64,000 bases of DNA from G963677445 sp963677445. GTDB taxonomy: Bacteria; Bacteroidota; Ignavibacteria; Ignavibacteriales; Melioribacteraceae. Positions 27,833 to 37,510 of the stretch are shown here, in pieces. The notes below the pieces were generated by a model, which made no database searches, was not told the origin of the DNA, and saw only the letters and a program-made list of their open reading frames with translations. A program made the position numbers and the translations under genes. Positions within the stretch are counted from its first letter, which is position 1. Each line of letters starts with the position of its first letter. The stretch covers positions 179,816-243,815 of the forward strand of contig CAXXGF010000038.1 in the NCBI GenBank assembly GCA_963677445.2, read 5' to 3'.

Positions 27833-27949
27833 AACAAAACACTAAACCTGGTTAGCTTTATAACTGCCTTTACGGGAGGAAAGGCAGGTATATAAATTAA
27901 GTTCTACTGAAATGGTTGCTATTTCTTTTCCGCATATATCGGACTCACA

Positions 27950-28960
27950 TTATTTAGCGAAAAAATAAATTTTTGTATGCCACTTGCTGGTATCCGGTTC
28001 GGCCATCGGATTGGTGATGTACTCCTCAAGCGCCATATTGAAATCAAGTTTATTTTTCTTGAAGTAATAATCAAGCGCTTTATAAGCATACATCTGGTTA
28101 TCATAGGCGCCAAAATGATCAAGCATAAAAGCTTTTGAATCGGGCGCTTCAATCATCTCGATTCCTTCACCCTTAACAGTTTTATTTACCGGCATAACCG
28201 CAGCCATATCACTCATTTGTGTTTGCTCATCCCAGGTATAATAAACAGCCCCGGCTGCTCCCTGGATTCTCGCGCGTGATTTCCCGATGGCTTCACCAAG
28301 TTTTGCGTAAGACGCTGAAAAGAACTCATGCATATTTTTTAAATTAACCTTTCCCTTTACGGCAGCATATTTTTTCTCTTCAAACTCTGTCTCTTTTACT
28401 TCATATTTCTGAATTTCGGTATAATCCTTTTCACTCAGCTCCTTTAGTTTGGCGAGTCCCCGGTCAAAATCGGGAGCCATCATATCTTCCATACTCATAA
28501 ACAGAAGCATGATATTAAAGGGAAAAGTCGATTCACCCGAAAAACCCCAGGCAGCTTCTAATTCGTTTCCTCTGTTTATGAGATGCATATAGCCATCTGA
28601 CTGATCTTCCCAGGGCTCAATAAAATGCAGGTGGTAGGTAATTTCTTCATTATCCTTTATACCTGTATTTGTCATTTCACCCGTGCCGGTCAGTTCAGGA
28701 TGCCCTTTCCAAATATATTTTGATCCTTTCTCTCCATCCTTTCCTTCAACGGTTACCTTCATTGTAGAATCCATTTCGGCCCATGGCGACCAGCTTTGCC
28801 AGTTTCTCCAGTATTTCACATGCTCAAATACTACTTCAACAGGCGCTTTGATGTTAACCTTTCTTTCTACATTAAAATCGCCAGGCGCGAGTATTCCCAA
28901 TAAAATTACTATCACTATAAAAACAAGAATTATAATACCTAAGGCTTTTAATACTTTCAT
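27950..28960 (-). CDS. Membrane-anchored SRPBCC domain fused to GyrI-like domain
   Basis: 336 residues. One N-terminal helix (LGIIILVFIVIVILLGILAP) is followed by an SRPBCC/polyketide-cyclase ligand-binding domain (VNIKAPVEVVFEHVKYWRNW; PWEDQSDGYMHLI), a linker, and a GyrI-like small-molecule-binding domain near the C-terminus (KGEGIEMIEAPDSKAFMLDH; YITNPMAEPDTSKWHTKIYF). Both domains bind hydrophobic ligands in known proteins. GGAGG precedes the ATG at 28960, which is preferred over a start 45 bases upstream. No partner gene is evident. Confidence 0.85.
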   Translation of the reverse strand: MKVLKALGIIILVFIVIVILLGILAPGDFNVERKVNIKAPVEVVFEHVKYWRNWQSWSPWAEMDSTMKVTVEGKDGEKGSKYIWKGHPELTGTGEMTNTGIKDNEEITYHLHFIEPWEDQSDGYMHLINRGNELEAAWGFSGESTFPFNIMLLFMSMEDMMAPDFDRGLAKLKELSEKDYTEIQKYEVKETEFEEKKYAAVKGKVNLKNMHEFFSASYAKLGEAIGKSRARIQGAAGAVYYTWDEQTQMSDMAAVMPVNKTVKGEGIEMIEAPDSKAFMLDHFGAYDNQMYAYKALDYYFKKNKLDFNMALEEYITNPMAEPDTSKWHTKIYFFAK

Positions 28961-29241
28961 AAATCCTCCAAACTTGTTAAGTTTTCTCCCGGTAAGAAAA
29001 ATCACTGATGCATGGATGGTTTGAACCTGAATAAATGAAGAGCAATAATTTTCACGTCAGGCTCAAACAATGACGCAAGATAAAAAAAATAATCGGTTTC
29101 TGAAAGCCAAACAAGATATATCATCCCGTTTTCCGGGGGGGGGGATTAAATAATTAATAATATTTTCCTACCCATTTTTCTTTTCAGCAGAAAAGCTCTT
29201 TTTTTCTTATATTTATTGTGTAAATAGGATACACATTTAAG

Positions 29242-30229
29242 ATGATCAATTTAGTAAAAAAAATCATACCGGTAACTTTTATCCTGCTGGCCGCCGTCAT
29301 AGCCTGTAATGCGCCCAGAACAAATCCGCTTGATCCGGATAATGAGCATAATGTTTATGTAAAGATTGAGGGTACTGTACAAACAGTAACTGTTCCGCGA
29401 AGACCGGTCGCTGATGTGCAAATTGAATGGGAAGGAGGCGGCAATATCACCTATACATCTGGTAACGGAGCTTTTCTAATTGAAGATGTAGTTAAAAGTG
29501 ACGGCTGGCTGCGCTTTGAACACCCTCTTTATTATCCTGTATCAAAATTTATCTCATGGGGAATGGACAAAACAATAAAAATAGACACCTTTCTTAACGC
29601 GATGCCCCGCCTGGAAAATTTGAATGTTTATAGTGAAGTAAAATATAACAGCCCCGGTTCTGACCCGGTGTATTCTCTTGTTGTAGAGGTTAGTATAACA
29701 GATGATGAAAATGATATTGATTCGGTTTTTGTTAAAAATGAGGAGATAAATTTTTCCGAACCGCTCGAATATAATCTCGGTTCCAAACAGTTTGAAAGGG
29801 TGTTTATTGCCTCTGCCTATGGCTGGGATAATTTGGAGCTGGTTGTTGACAAACATCTGGAGATAATTATTCTTGAAACAACCGATTCATTATTTTACGC
29901 AGGAAGTGAAAAACTTGAACGTGTGATTACCTCAAAATTTGATCTTGAGAAAAGTCCTGCTGAAAATCAGATCGTTCAACCTCCTTTCAATCTTGAATGG
30001 AAAGAGATAAATGCCGGATTTACCTTTAGTTATAAATATGAAATTTTCGAACGATATTCAGATAACCTTATAGCTTCAGCCGAAAATATTCCTTCGGGAA
30101 CAAACAGAAATAACCATTTCAAAAAATTTCGGGGCAGGTGAATATGTGTGGTATATATGGGCAACTGATGAATTTGGCAACAGCCTTCGTTCAGAACGAA
30201 AACGCTACATTCAGGATAGAATAATATGA
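29242..30229 (+). CDS. Lipoprotein, first gene of the kinase/sigma54 operon (one-base frameshift)
   Basis: About 328 residues after correcting one indel. A signal peptide ends in a lipobox (LAAVIACNAP). The next part reads like a carboxypeptidase-regulatory-like beta domain (GTVQTVTVPRRPVADVQIEW), followed by a beta-rich region and a C-terminal Fn3-like segment with FGAGEYVWYIWATDEFGN. The frame breaks at the six-A run 30121-30126; dropping one A restores the ending to TGA at 30227-30229. That stop overlaps the next ATG by 4 bases. The TGA reached without correction lies at about 30141. The lipoprotein probably sits in the outer or inner membrane facing the periplasm. Confidence 0.72.
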
Positions 30230-31724
30230 CTGAAAATTATGATAACATTATTAAAAATATACATGCGCCTACCAGGGAACAGTTTGAGTCTTTTTATCGG
30301 CTTGGCAAAATATTGAAACTCTTCTCATTTTGAAGATTCAGTGATAAATGAGGTGCTCGATCTGATCATTGATGTTACCGGAGCGGAAAGAGGACTTTTT
30401 GTAAAAGCTTTTGACCCCGAAAAGTTTCTCTATTATTGCCGCCCGCAATATTCAAAAAGAAAATATTACAGATCTTTCGGAGTTTTCTTCAGGAATTCTC
30501 AAAGAGGTATTCTCCCAGGGGAAACCTGTGCTCTACCATGACGCTCAGCAACAGCCTGAACTTTCGAATTCGAAAGTATCAGAATAAGAGGAATTAAATC
30601 TATTATCGGAGTCCCTGTTTTCAGGGATGATAAAATCTGGGTGTTTTTATCGCGGACAGTTTAAAGCAGAGAGAAAAATTCACCAATCAGAGCCTTATTC
30701 ATCTCGACCTGTTTTCCAGTCTGCTTTCTCTTACACTCGACCGCATAGCGGAATATGACAAACTGGAAAAAGAAAACACCGAACTTCAGAACAGATTGGA
30801 AGAGACAGAACCCCTTCCCGAAATGATTGGTGAAAGCAAAGTGATGAAAAACTTCTTCCGGATACTTCGCAGGGTAGCGGATACCGAAGCCACAATCCTT
30901 ATTACCGGAGAAAGCGGAACCGGCAAAGATCTGGCGGCCAGAGCGGTTCATACTCTCAGCAAAAGACGTGAAAATGTTTTTCTTGCACAGTTTTGCGGTT
31001 CAATTCCTGATAATCTGCTTGAAAGTGAGCTTTTCGGATATAAAAAAGGCGCTTTCACCGGCGCGAATAGTGATAAAAAAGGCCTGCTTGAAATTGCCGA
31101 TAAGGGCACCTTTTTCCTCGATGAGATTGCCGATATATCTATGGCGCTGCAGACAAAACTGCTGAGAGTGCTTGAGAATCAGGAAATTATGCGACTTGGT
31201 GACACCGGGGTAAAAAAAATAAATGTGAGAATAATTACCGCGACAAATAAAAACCTTCAGGAGATGGTTAAAGAAGATACATTCAGGAGCGACCTCTATT
31301 ACCGTCTGAATGTTTTCCCTGTTAAAATCCCCCCTTTAAGGGAAAGGAAAGGTGACGTCCCCCCTTCTGGCCAATCATTTCGCGGGCAAATTTAGTCGAA
31401 GGGAAAGCGCGGCTCACTCCCGGATCTATAAAAAAACTTGAATCATATAGCTGGCCGGGAAATGTGCGGCAGCTTATTAATATCATTCAAAGGGCTGTGA
31501 TATTAAGCGAACCTGGTGAACTTAAAGAAGATTTTATCATTTTTGATGAAGATGAAAAAGATGATCTCAATCTCAATGGCACTCTTGCCGAAATTGAAAG
31601 ACAGGCGTTGATTAAGAGACTGAAGGATTTCGATGGCAATAAATCCCTTGTAGCCAAATCACTTGGAGTTTCAAGAAAATGGGTTTATCTTAAACTTGAG
31701 GATATGGAGAAACAAAAGGGCTGA
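30226..31724 (+). CDS. GAF-domain sigma54-dependent activator (several frameshifts)
   Basis: Reassembled from pieces in different frames. Order: short N-terminal segment; GAF domain (DSVINEVLDLIIDVTGAERG through IIGVPVFRDDKIWG); AAA+ domain with Walker A GESGTGKD, GAFTGA loop, Walker B GTFFLDEIAD, and the sensor/arginine region FRSDLYYRLNVF; then SWPGNVRQL and a Fis-type HTH (NKSLVAKSLGVSRKWVYLK). Indels sit near 30316, 30427, 30574, 30643, 31360 and 31400. The protein should activate sigma54 promoters in response to a ligand or state sensed by GAF. No receiver domain was seen. The stop and the kinase start share a base (TGATG). Confidence 0.82.
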
Positions 31725-33317
31725 TGGAGCTTGCCGAAATATATATTCTTGCCGAAAAGTTCCTGCAGGTACAGTGCATAAAAAAAAAGTGAGAATTATG
31801 CTGTGCACCTTGCCAGGGAAAAAAAGTCCGCCAAAAAAGTAATTATCAAAATACTCCGCGCGGCCGGCTTATATGAAGAAGAAGATTAAAAACAGGTTTC
31901 TGCGCGAAGCGGAAATTCTGTCAACTCTGAAACATCCAAATATCATTCAGATAATTGATCATGGCAGATATGAGGATTATTTTTATATCTCTTTTGAATA
32001 CATCGAAGGTGAAAATTTAAGAAAACATATCCGTGACAAAAAACTGACTGATGATCAGAAAAAAAAACTTGTCGAACAACTGTTTTCAGCTCTGGCATAT
32101 CTTCATTCAAAAAAAATAATTCACCGTGATATCAAACCGGAAAATATACTAATAAGCAATACCTTCGATCTGAAACTCACCGATTTCGGACTCGCATTCC
32201 CTTTTGAAGACACACTGGAATCATTGCAAAATTCAATTGTCGGAACCCCCTGCTATATGTCTCCTGAGCAAATCCAGGGGAAAAAACTCAATCTTCAGAG
32301 CGATCTCTTTTCCGCGGGTTCGCTGCTTTACGAACTTTACACAGGCAAAAACCTCTTTCTAAGCCGCGACTTTAATAAAACAATTAACAATATTATCAAT
32401 TTTGATGAAAGCAGACTTGAAAGTGAACTAAAAAAAATCAGCCCTGAAATTGCGCCTGTATTGAAAGGACTTCTTCAAAAAAATCTTGATCTCCGGTTCC
32501 ATGACGCTGCCTCTGTGCTGGACATACTGTCAGGGAAAAAGTATAAAATCCCGTTAACAATAAGAAACAGAAAAGTACGGGCCTTTAGTATAACCCTGGT
32601 GATTCTTATTTCATTATTTCTGTTTTTGTATATGTTTAGCGGATATAAGACCACTCCCCCGGAAAACAATAATTCCCTTACTGAGCCTGATACCTCCGCA
32701 AACAAGATTCCTATGCCTGTGATTACTGATAACGGTTCTCAGGAAAGCTTAAAAAAAGAAGAAAAAAAGTAGAGAAGGGCGGAGAAAAAATAACAGAGGA
32801 AAAGCGCCCCCCTGTTAATCAGTTAACTAAAATTGAAAACAGTGAGGAGAGTGAGGTTCCAATACCTGAATTTACTCCGCAGGGTCTGCTTACCATTAAG
32901 TCTTTTCCCTGGTGCAATGTTTATATCAATGATCAGCCGGCAGGGGCGACACCCTTTGAGAATCCGCTCGAACTTGAAAGTGGTTCTTACCGGTTAAGAT
33001 TTGAGCATCCCTCTTATCCTCCGCTGGAAAAAGATTTTTTTATGGAAGGGCTGAGCAATGATACACTGAATATAAATTTTACAAGTGAATTTTCTTTTCT
33101 CGATTGCAGGGTATACCCCTGGGGAAAAATATATATAAATGACAAATTTGCAGGTCAGACACCATTGGAAAAACTTCCCGCTGTTTTACCGGGTGAATAC
33201 AACTTGAAAATAGTAAATCCCTCGTACAAAGATTTCTCAGATACTCTCTCTTTCAGCGCGGGTGATACTATTCGTATGCACTATAATTTTGCCAGACAAA
33301 GTTTAATGGCATACTAA
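31724..33317 (+). CDS. Ser/Thr protein kinase with C-terminal PEGA domains (frameshifts)
   Basis: About 530 residues after correction. Kinase motifs: KVIIKIL (ATP lysine), LREAEILSTLKHPNIIQI, catalytic HRDIKPENIL, DFG, and a CYMSPEQIQG activation segment. One transmembrane helix (FSITLVILISLFLFLYMF) follows. Two PEGA domains close the protein: GLLTIKSFPWCNVYINDQPA and a repeat with VYPWGKIYINDKFAGQTPLE. The kinase is thus cytoplasmic, with PEGA domains outside the membrane. Indels sit near 31780 (nine-A run), 31880 and 32762 (seven-A run). The glycine-rich loop lies in the broken part and cannot be checked. Confidence 0.82.
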
Positions 33318-33353
33318 TTGCATGCTAAAGATAAAAAGAAGAAGAAAATCTCT

Positions 33354-34603
33354 ATGAAGAAGATAATAATTATTTTCTGTGTGTTGCTGACACAAATTTT
33401 CGGTCAGGAAAATTGGGAATATATCGGACGAATGCCAAAACCTGTCGCCGGCGCATCAGCTATATCTTATGGCGATAAAATTTATATATTAGGCGGCTAT
33501 TCCGATTCTACCGGGAGCGCGGTAAACTGGGCGCAAAGTTACAATCCGGATACAGAAGAGTGGATAGTGATTGAGAAGATGCTCACTCCACGAACCGAAT
33601 TTTCGGCAGGAATATATAACCAATCGATTTATTACTGCGGCGGCAGTGAGGAACCTGACAAAAACAATTACCTGGAAAAATGGAATTTCAACCTTTCATC
33701 AGAAGCTGAAATCGCCGCGATTGACAGTAATTTCAACCGCGATGGTGAAACAGCAGTGTTCCATAAAAATTTCATCTATTTGCTTGGGGGTTTATCCTCT
33801 TATAACCTGGATGTTTTGTTCAGATATAAAATAGAGAACAGCTCATACTCTGGAAGCATACAAAATATCCCGGCATTCTCCGAAGCCCCGATCCTGCAAA
33901 TGGGCGCCCTGCTTGAAGATCAGTTCTATTTTATTGGTGGTATCGATTTTGTGATAATGGACAAAATTTTCCGGATGGATGAAGAAATGACTTCTTTTAC
34001 TGAAATAAAACCGGAAATATTGCGACCCCGCGCGGCAGGCACAGCAATATCCTCTGAATATAACAGAATAATTTACCTGATCGGAGGATATTCAGAAACA
34101 AATCCTGCGCTTTCATCGGTTGATATGATTACATTCCTGGGCAGCAGTCATGATGTAAAGGAGGGCCCGCAGATGATATTCGGCAGAAAAAATCCTTCTG
34201 TCGTAAAACATGAAAATTATATTTTTGTTTTTGGTGGTTTTGATGGTTCGGGTGAAGTTATTTCCTCTATTGAAAAACTTTTTATAGACGGTCCACCAAC
34301 GTTGTTGATAATACACCTGATACTAAAACTTTTAATCTGGCGCCAAATTACCCCAATCCCTTTAATCCTCAAACTACAATAGAATTTACACTGAATAAGG
34401 ATGAAATGATTGAACTTGAAGTTTACTCTGTCGGGGGGCGAAAAGTAAAAACCCTGATATCAGGTTATTATTTCAGAGGTGAATATAAGTGCTCCTGGGA
34501 CGGAAGCGACAGCGAGGGAAACAAAGTAAATGCCGGAATATATTTTTACCGGCTTAACGGAAAGGAATATTCTGAAACAAAAAAGATGATACTGCTTAAA
34601 TGA
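33354..34603 (+). CDS. Secreted Kelch-repeat protein with type 9 sorting domain (one frameshift)
   Basis: About 416 residues after correction. A signal peptide (MKKIIIIFCVLLTQIFGQE) is followed by about five to six Kelch repeats (for example YILGGYSDSTGSAVNWAQSY, YLLGGLSSYNLDVLFRY, FVFGGFDGSGEVISSIEK), forming a beta propeller. The C-terminal part, NYPNPFNPQTTIEFTL then GRKVKTLISGYYFRGEYK, is a type 9 sorting domain in another frame; an indel near 34292-34305 links the two. The ATG at 33354 is preferred because the preceding TTG extension is only a lysine-rich leader. Its stop overlaps the next ATG by 4 bases. Confidence 0.8.
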
Positions 34604-35370
34604 TGGGAAAACGAATAGTATTTTTGATATTACTGCTTGCTTCTGCCGTTTATTCACAGGATAATTCCCTTTTCAGGAAAATACAGAATGCCTATGAGTT
34701 CGGAGAATATGAAAAAGTCATTTCTTTTTCCAATTCACTGGTAAACAACGAAAATATAACAGATGACAAAAAACTTGACACAGAATTAATGAGAGCTGTC
34801 AGTTTTTTTGCCCTTGGAAGAAAACTTGAATCAAAGAACAGCTTTATTGAAATATTGCGGATTGATAAAAACTTCTCGCCCGATCCCGATGTTATTTCAC
34901 CCAAAATAATCGCTTTCTTCACTCCTATAAAAGAGGACTATATAAAGATATTTAATTATACCTCAGATAGCCAGATCAATACAGATAATCCCGCGGTTAA
35001 AATCAGGTATATTAAAAGCGATCTTGGCAATGTGCTGCCCCGGTCAATTATTCTACCGGGATGGGGGCATTTGTATAAAGGATATAAAACCGAAGGTTAT
35101 ATTTTATCTTCTCTTTCAATCCTCCTCGCTTCAGCTTCGGTGGTCTATTATATCCAGACAGATAATTATTACGAAGAATACCAGTTCCAGAGTAATAAGG
35201 AATTAATCGCGAAAAACTATGACCGTTATAACACCTCCTACAAAATCAGGAACACATTGATTACATCCTTCGCTGCCCTCTGGTTATACTCTCAGCTTGA
35301 TATACTCATCCTGTCTCCCGAGAGGTTCAACGCGATGCCGGTTGATGATGGAATAACACTGGGGTATTAA
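34600..35370 (+). CDS. DUF5683 family exported protein
   Basis: 256 residues with a signal peptide ending YSQ. The N-terminal half reads as TPR-like helices (KIQNAYEFGEYEKVISFSNS). The C-terminal part carries the DUF5683-like motif LPRSIILPGWGHLYKGYKTE followed by two or three membrane helices (GYILSSLSILLASASVVYYI; LITSFAALWLYSQLDILIL). The start is an ATG overlapping the Kelch gene stop by 4 bases. Last gene of the five-gene operon. Function unknown. Confidence 0.78.
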   Translation: MMGKRIVFLILLLASAVYSQDNSLFRKIQNAYEFGEYEKVISFSNSLVNNENITDDKKLDTELMRAVSFFALGRKLESKNSFIEILRIDKNFSPDPDVISPKIIAFFTPIKEDYIKIFNYTSDSQINTDNPAVKIRYIKSDLGNVLPRSIILPGWGHLYKGYKTEGYILSSLSILLASASVVYYIQTDNYYEEYQFQSNKELIAKNYDRYNTSYKIRNTLITSFAALWLYSQLDILILSPERFNAMPVDDGITLGY

Positions 35371-35539
35371 ATTAAGCTTTTAACTGTGTAATTTTTTATA
35401 CAGCACGTGTAATTAATTCATATTAATCCAGCCTCATTAATTATTACTCGTTACATTTTTTCTCCCCTTACCCTGTAAATTAAAGGGTAAATTCATCTCC
35501 CCGGCAAATCAGACATACTGGCATTAAAATTGTTTTCAT

Positions 35540-35860
35540 TATTCCGGAGCATGTTAATAAGGTGGAAGCACAACATCAGTTATGACGCCGGGAAAAATAA
35601 CTCCGGAAAATGAACAGAATAATTATTCACTGATGCGACGAGGCTGCGGTAGTAATGATTAAGGATGGAAAAGCAGGAAACCGATGAGGTACTATTTTTT
35701 GCCGGTCAGCAACTGAGGGATTCCGATTGGAATATGATGGCCGGCCCTTTTTTCCTGCGAAAAGTTTGAAAATTCTGCTATAAAAGAGGGTAGCAGCAAT
35801 ACCTAAAGCCGGAATATAAGGCATGTTCTTACCAGCGGGAACATGCCTTAATTCTTTTAA
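35540..35860 (+). ncRNA. Candidate structured RNA of unknown class
   Basis: Nested inverted repeats: GCAGGAAA (35673-35680) with TTTCCTGC (35751-35758), enclosing GCCGG (35701-35705) with CCGGC (35741-35745), enclosing TTCC/GGAA (35721-35732). A separate hairpin CTGCTA/TAGCAG lies at 35775-35796, and a terminator hairpin at 35818-35849. I could not match it to tmRNA, SRP RNA, RNase P RNA or a known riboswitch. The 5' end is a guess. Confidence 0.35.
35818..35858 (+). terminator. Terminator-like hairpin
   Basis: Perfect 11-base stem AAGGCATGTTC / GAACATGCCTT with a 10-base loop, followed by AATTCTTTT on the plus strand. Confidence 0.65.
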
Positions 35861-36358
35861 ATTCTCCTCTCCCGTGTTAATACTTAAAAAAATTCCGGCC
35901 TGTAAAGATTCTGTTTTGCCCGGATAGTGTTTTTTTGGGGGGATTCAGGCCTCTTTTCTATCTACTATAATTTATCACTCCTTTTCGCAACTAAATACAA
36001 GCTGGTATCTTGAATCCAAATTTTTCACTTTTAGCTCTTGTGCAACTTTTGCCCTCATAACTGGTGTACTCTCAGCAAATCAACTCCAACCTGAAGTATT
36101 GCCACATTTCGGGAGATCAGGCAGATTACTAACCAAAATTTTTGCGATTGTACAACACCCGGCAACCTGACGTTTTCTTTCCTTAATTTGCAAATAAGAC
36201 TATTATTTTATATATTTTAAGAGACTGTTGTATGTGGGTTATTACCATACGGAATTGAGAAGTATTGTGCTATATATTTTTTATCAACAGATTGTACGAT
36301 GCTGTATTTTATTTTTCCGGAGCCATTGGTTTATCATATTAAGTTAATAGGAGACAAC

Positions 36359-37489
36359 ATGTATTTATACCGTCATTCAATCGCAATAATATTTTTTTTG
36401 ACCGCGGTTTTATCCGCTCAGGAAACAACAATAACTCTTCCCACCGATGACAACAGCAGCAGATTCGCGATTCGAAATTCTTCGAATGAAATAATTTTTT
36501 CATGTGGAGGAGATAAAAAAATCGGCATCGGCTTATTAAATCCGATTCATGGTTTTGAAATACTCGATGGATCATTCAATTCTACCGGCGCCGGAGCCGG
36601 ATACAGGATTGACGGCAACCTTGTTTTAACCCAAAGCGGAACAAATGCGTTCCTCGGAATTTCAGCAGGTTCAAATATCACCTCAGGAGGCTCAAAAAAT
36701 GTATTTATCGGGCATAATGCCGGCCTGGCAACTTCAAATGGTGATCAAAATGTATTTGTTGGCTACTATGCCGGAAGATCAACCAACGGATATCAAAATA
36801 CATTTATTGGCAGTGAAGCCGGTTATTTGAATGTTTCAGGAACAGGCAATGTATTTATTGGACATCAGGCCGGCAGAAATGAAACAGGCTCCAATTTGCT
36901 CTACATTGCAAACACCAATACATCTTCTCCTTTGATTTATGGAAATTTCAGCTCCGGCTCTATTAAAATCAATGGAAGAATAACGGCAAGAGACATTATG
37001 CCTGATGGTGATCTCACATATGATATTGGTGGCAACATATCGAGATGGAATAATATTTATGCAGGGCAGGTTAATTATGTAAGCCTGAACAATATTTCTG
37101 ATATAAGATATAAGGAAAATATACGTAAAAGCGACTATGGGCTGTCTGAGATAATAAAATTAAACCCGGTTAATTTTGATTACAAAAGAGAGACATTTAA
37201 TAGAAAGGAGTCATCTCCGGAAATTGAACAATTAAGAAAAGATCATATCGGATTTATCGCGCAGGAAATGAAGGAAATTTTACCTGAGTTGGTAAATATA
37301 AACCAATCGGACAAGCTTGAGATTAATATGATCGAATTATTACCGGTAATTGTCAACGCAATAAAAGAACAACAAAATCTAATTCAAAAACAGGATAAAT
37401 CCATTGAATGGCTGAAAGAAAAAGTTCAGCAGCTTGAATTGGTTATTAATAAAACTGAAGTTTCACATATCTCTACTAAACAGAAATAG
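36359..37489 (+). CDS. Exported protein with S74-type tail-fibre chaperone domain
   Basis: 376 residues with a signal peptide ending LSAQ. The middle holds repeats of the type NVFIGHNAG, NVFVGYYAG, NTFIGSEAGY and NVFIGHQAG, about 25 residues apart, a beta-spiral pattern found in trimeric head regions. The C-terminus (SDIRYKENIRKSDYGLSEII; DHIGFIAQEMKEILPELV) is a Peptidase_S74 intramolecular chaperone domain, which in phage tail spikes folds the trimer and cuts itself off. A terminal coiled coil (KDKSIEWLKEKVQQLEL) follows. There are no phage genes nearby. GGAGA precedes the ATG at 36359. Confidence 0.85.
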   Translation: MYLYRHSIAIIFFLTAVLSAQETTITLPTDDNSSRFAIRNSSNEIIFSCGGDKKIGIGLLNPIHGFEILDGSFNSTGAGAGYRIDGNLVLTQSGTNAFLGISAGSNITSGGSKNVFIGHNAGLATSNGDQNVFVGYYAGRSTNGYQNTFIGSEAGYLNVSGTGNVFIGHQAGRNETGSNLLYIANTNTSSPLIYGNFSSGSIKINGRITARDIMPDGDLTYDIGGNISRWNNIYAGQVNYVSLNNISDIRYKENIRKSDYGLSEIIKLNPVNFDYKRETFNRKESSPEIEQLRKDHIGFIAQEMKEILPELVNINQSDKLEINMIELLPVIVNAIKEQQNLIQKQDKSIEWLKEKVQQLELVINKTEVSHISTKQK

Positions 37490-37510
37490 TTTCAAACAAA
37501 AGAGGCATAT

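Larger units (their letters stand above)
35371..36358. other. Large intergenic region with candidate structured RNA
   Basis: No gene is supported in nearly 1 kb. A nested set of stems at about 35673-35796 and a terminator-like hairpin at 35818-35849 suggest a transcribed RNA (separate entry). The remaining 450 bases up to the surface-protein gene are AT-rich and carry no recognised motif. A 65-codon frame on the minus strand overlaps the RNA stems and is not supported. Confidence 0.55.

Noticed and set aside
30226..34603. Interpretation of the kinase/activator/Kelch genes as true pseudogenes
   Set aside because: The same kind of indel breaks essential genes at 50-54 kb, and the intact residues are well conserved, so sequence error is the simpler reading.
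35627..35824. 65-codon frame on the minus strand
   Set aside because: It overlaps the nested RNA stems, and the inverted repeats explain the sequence better.
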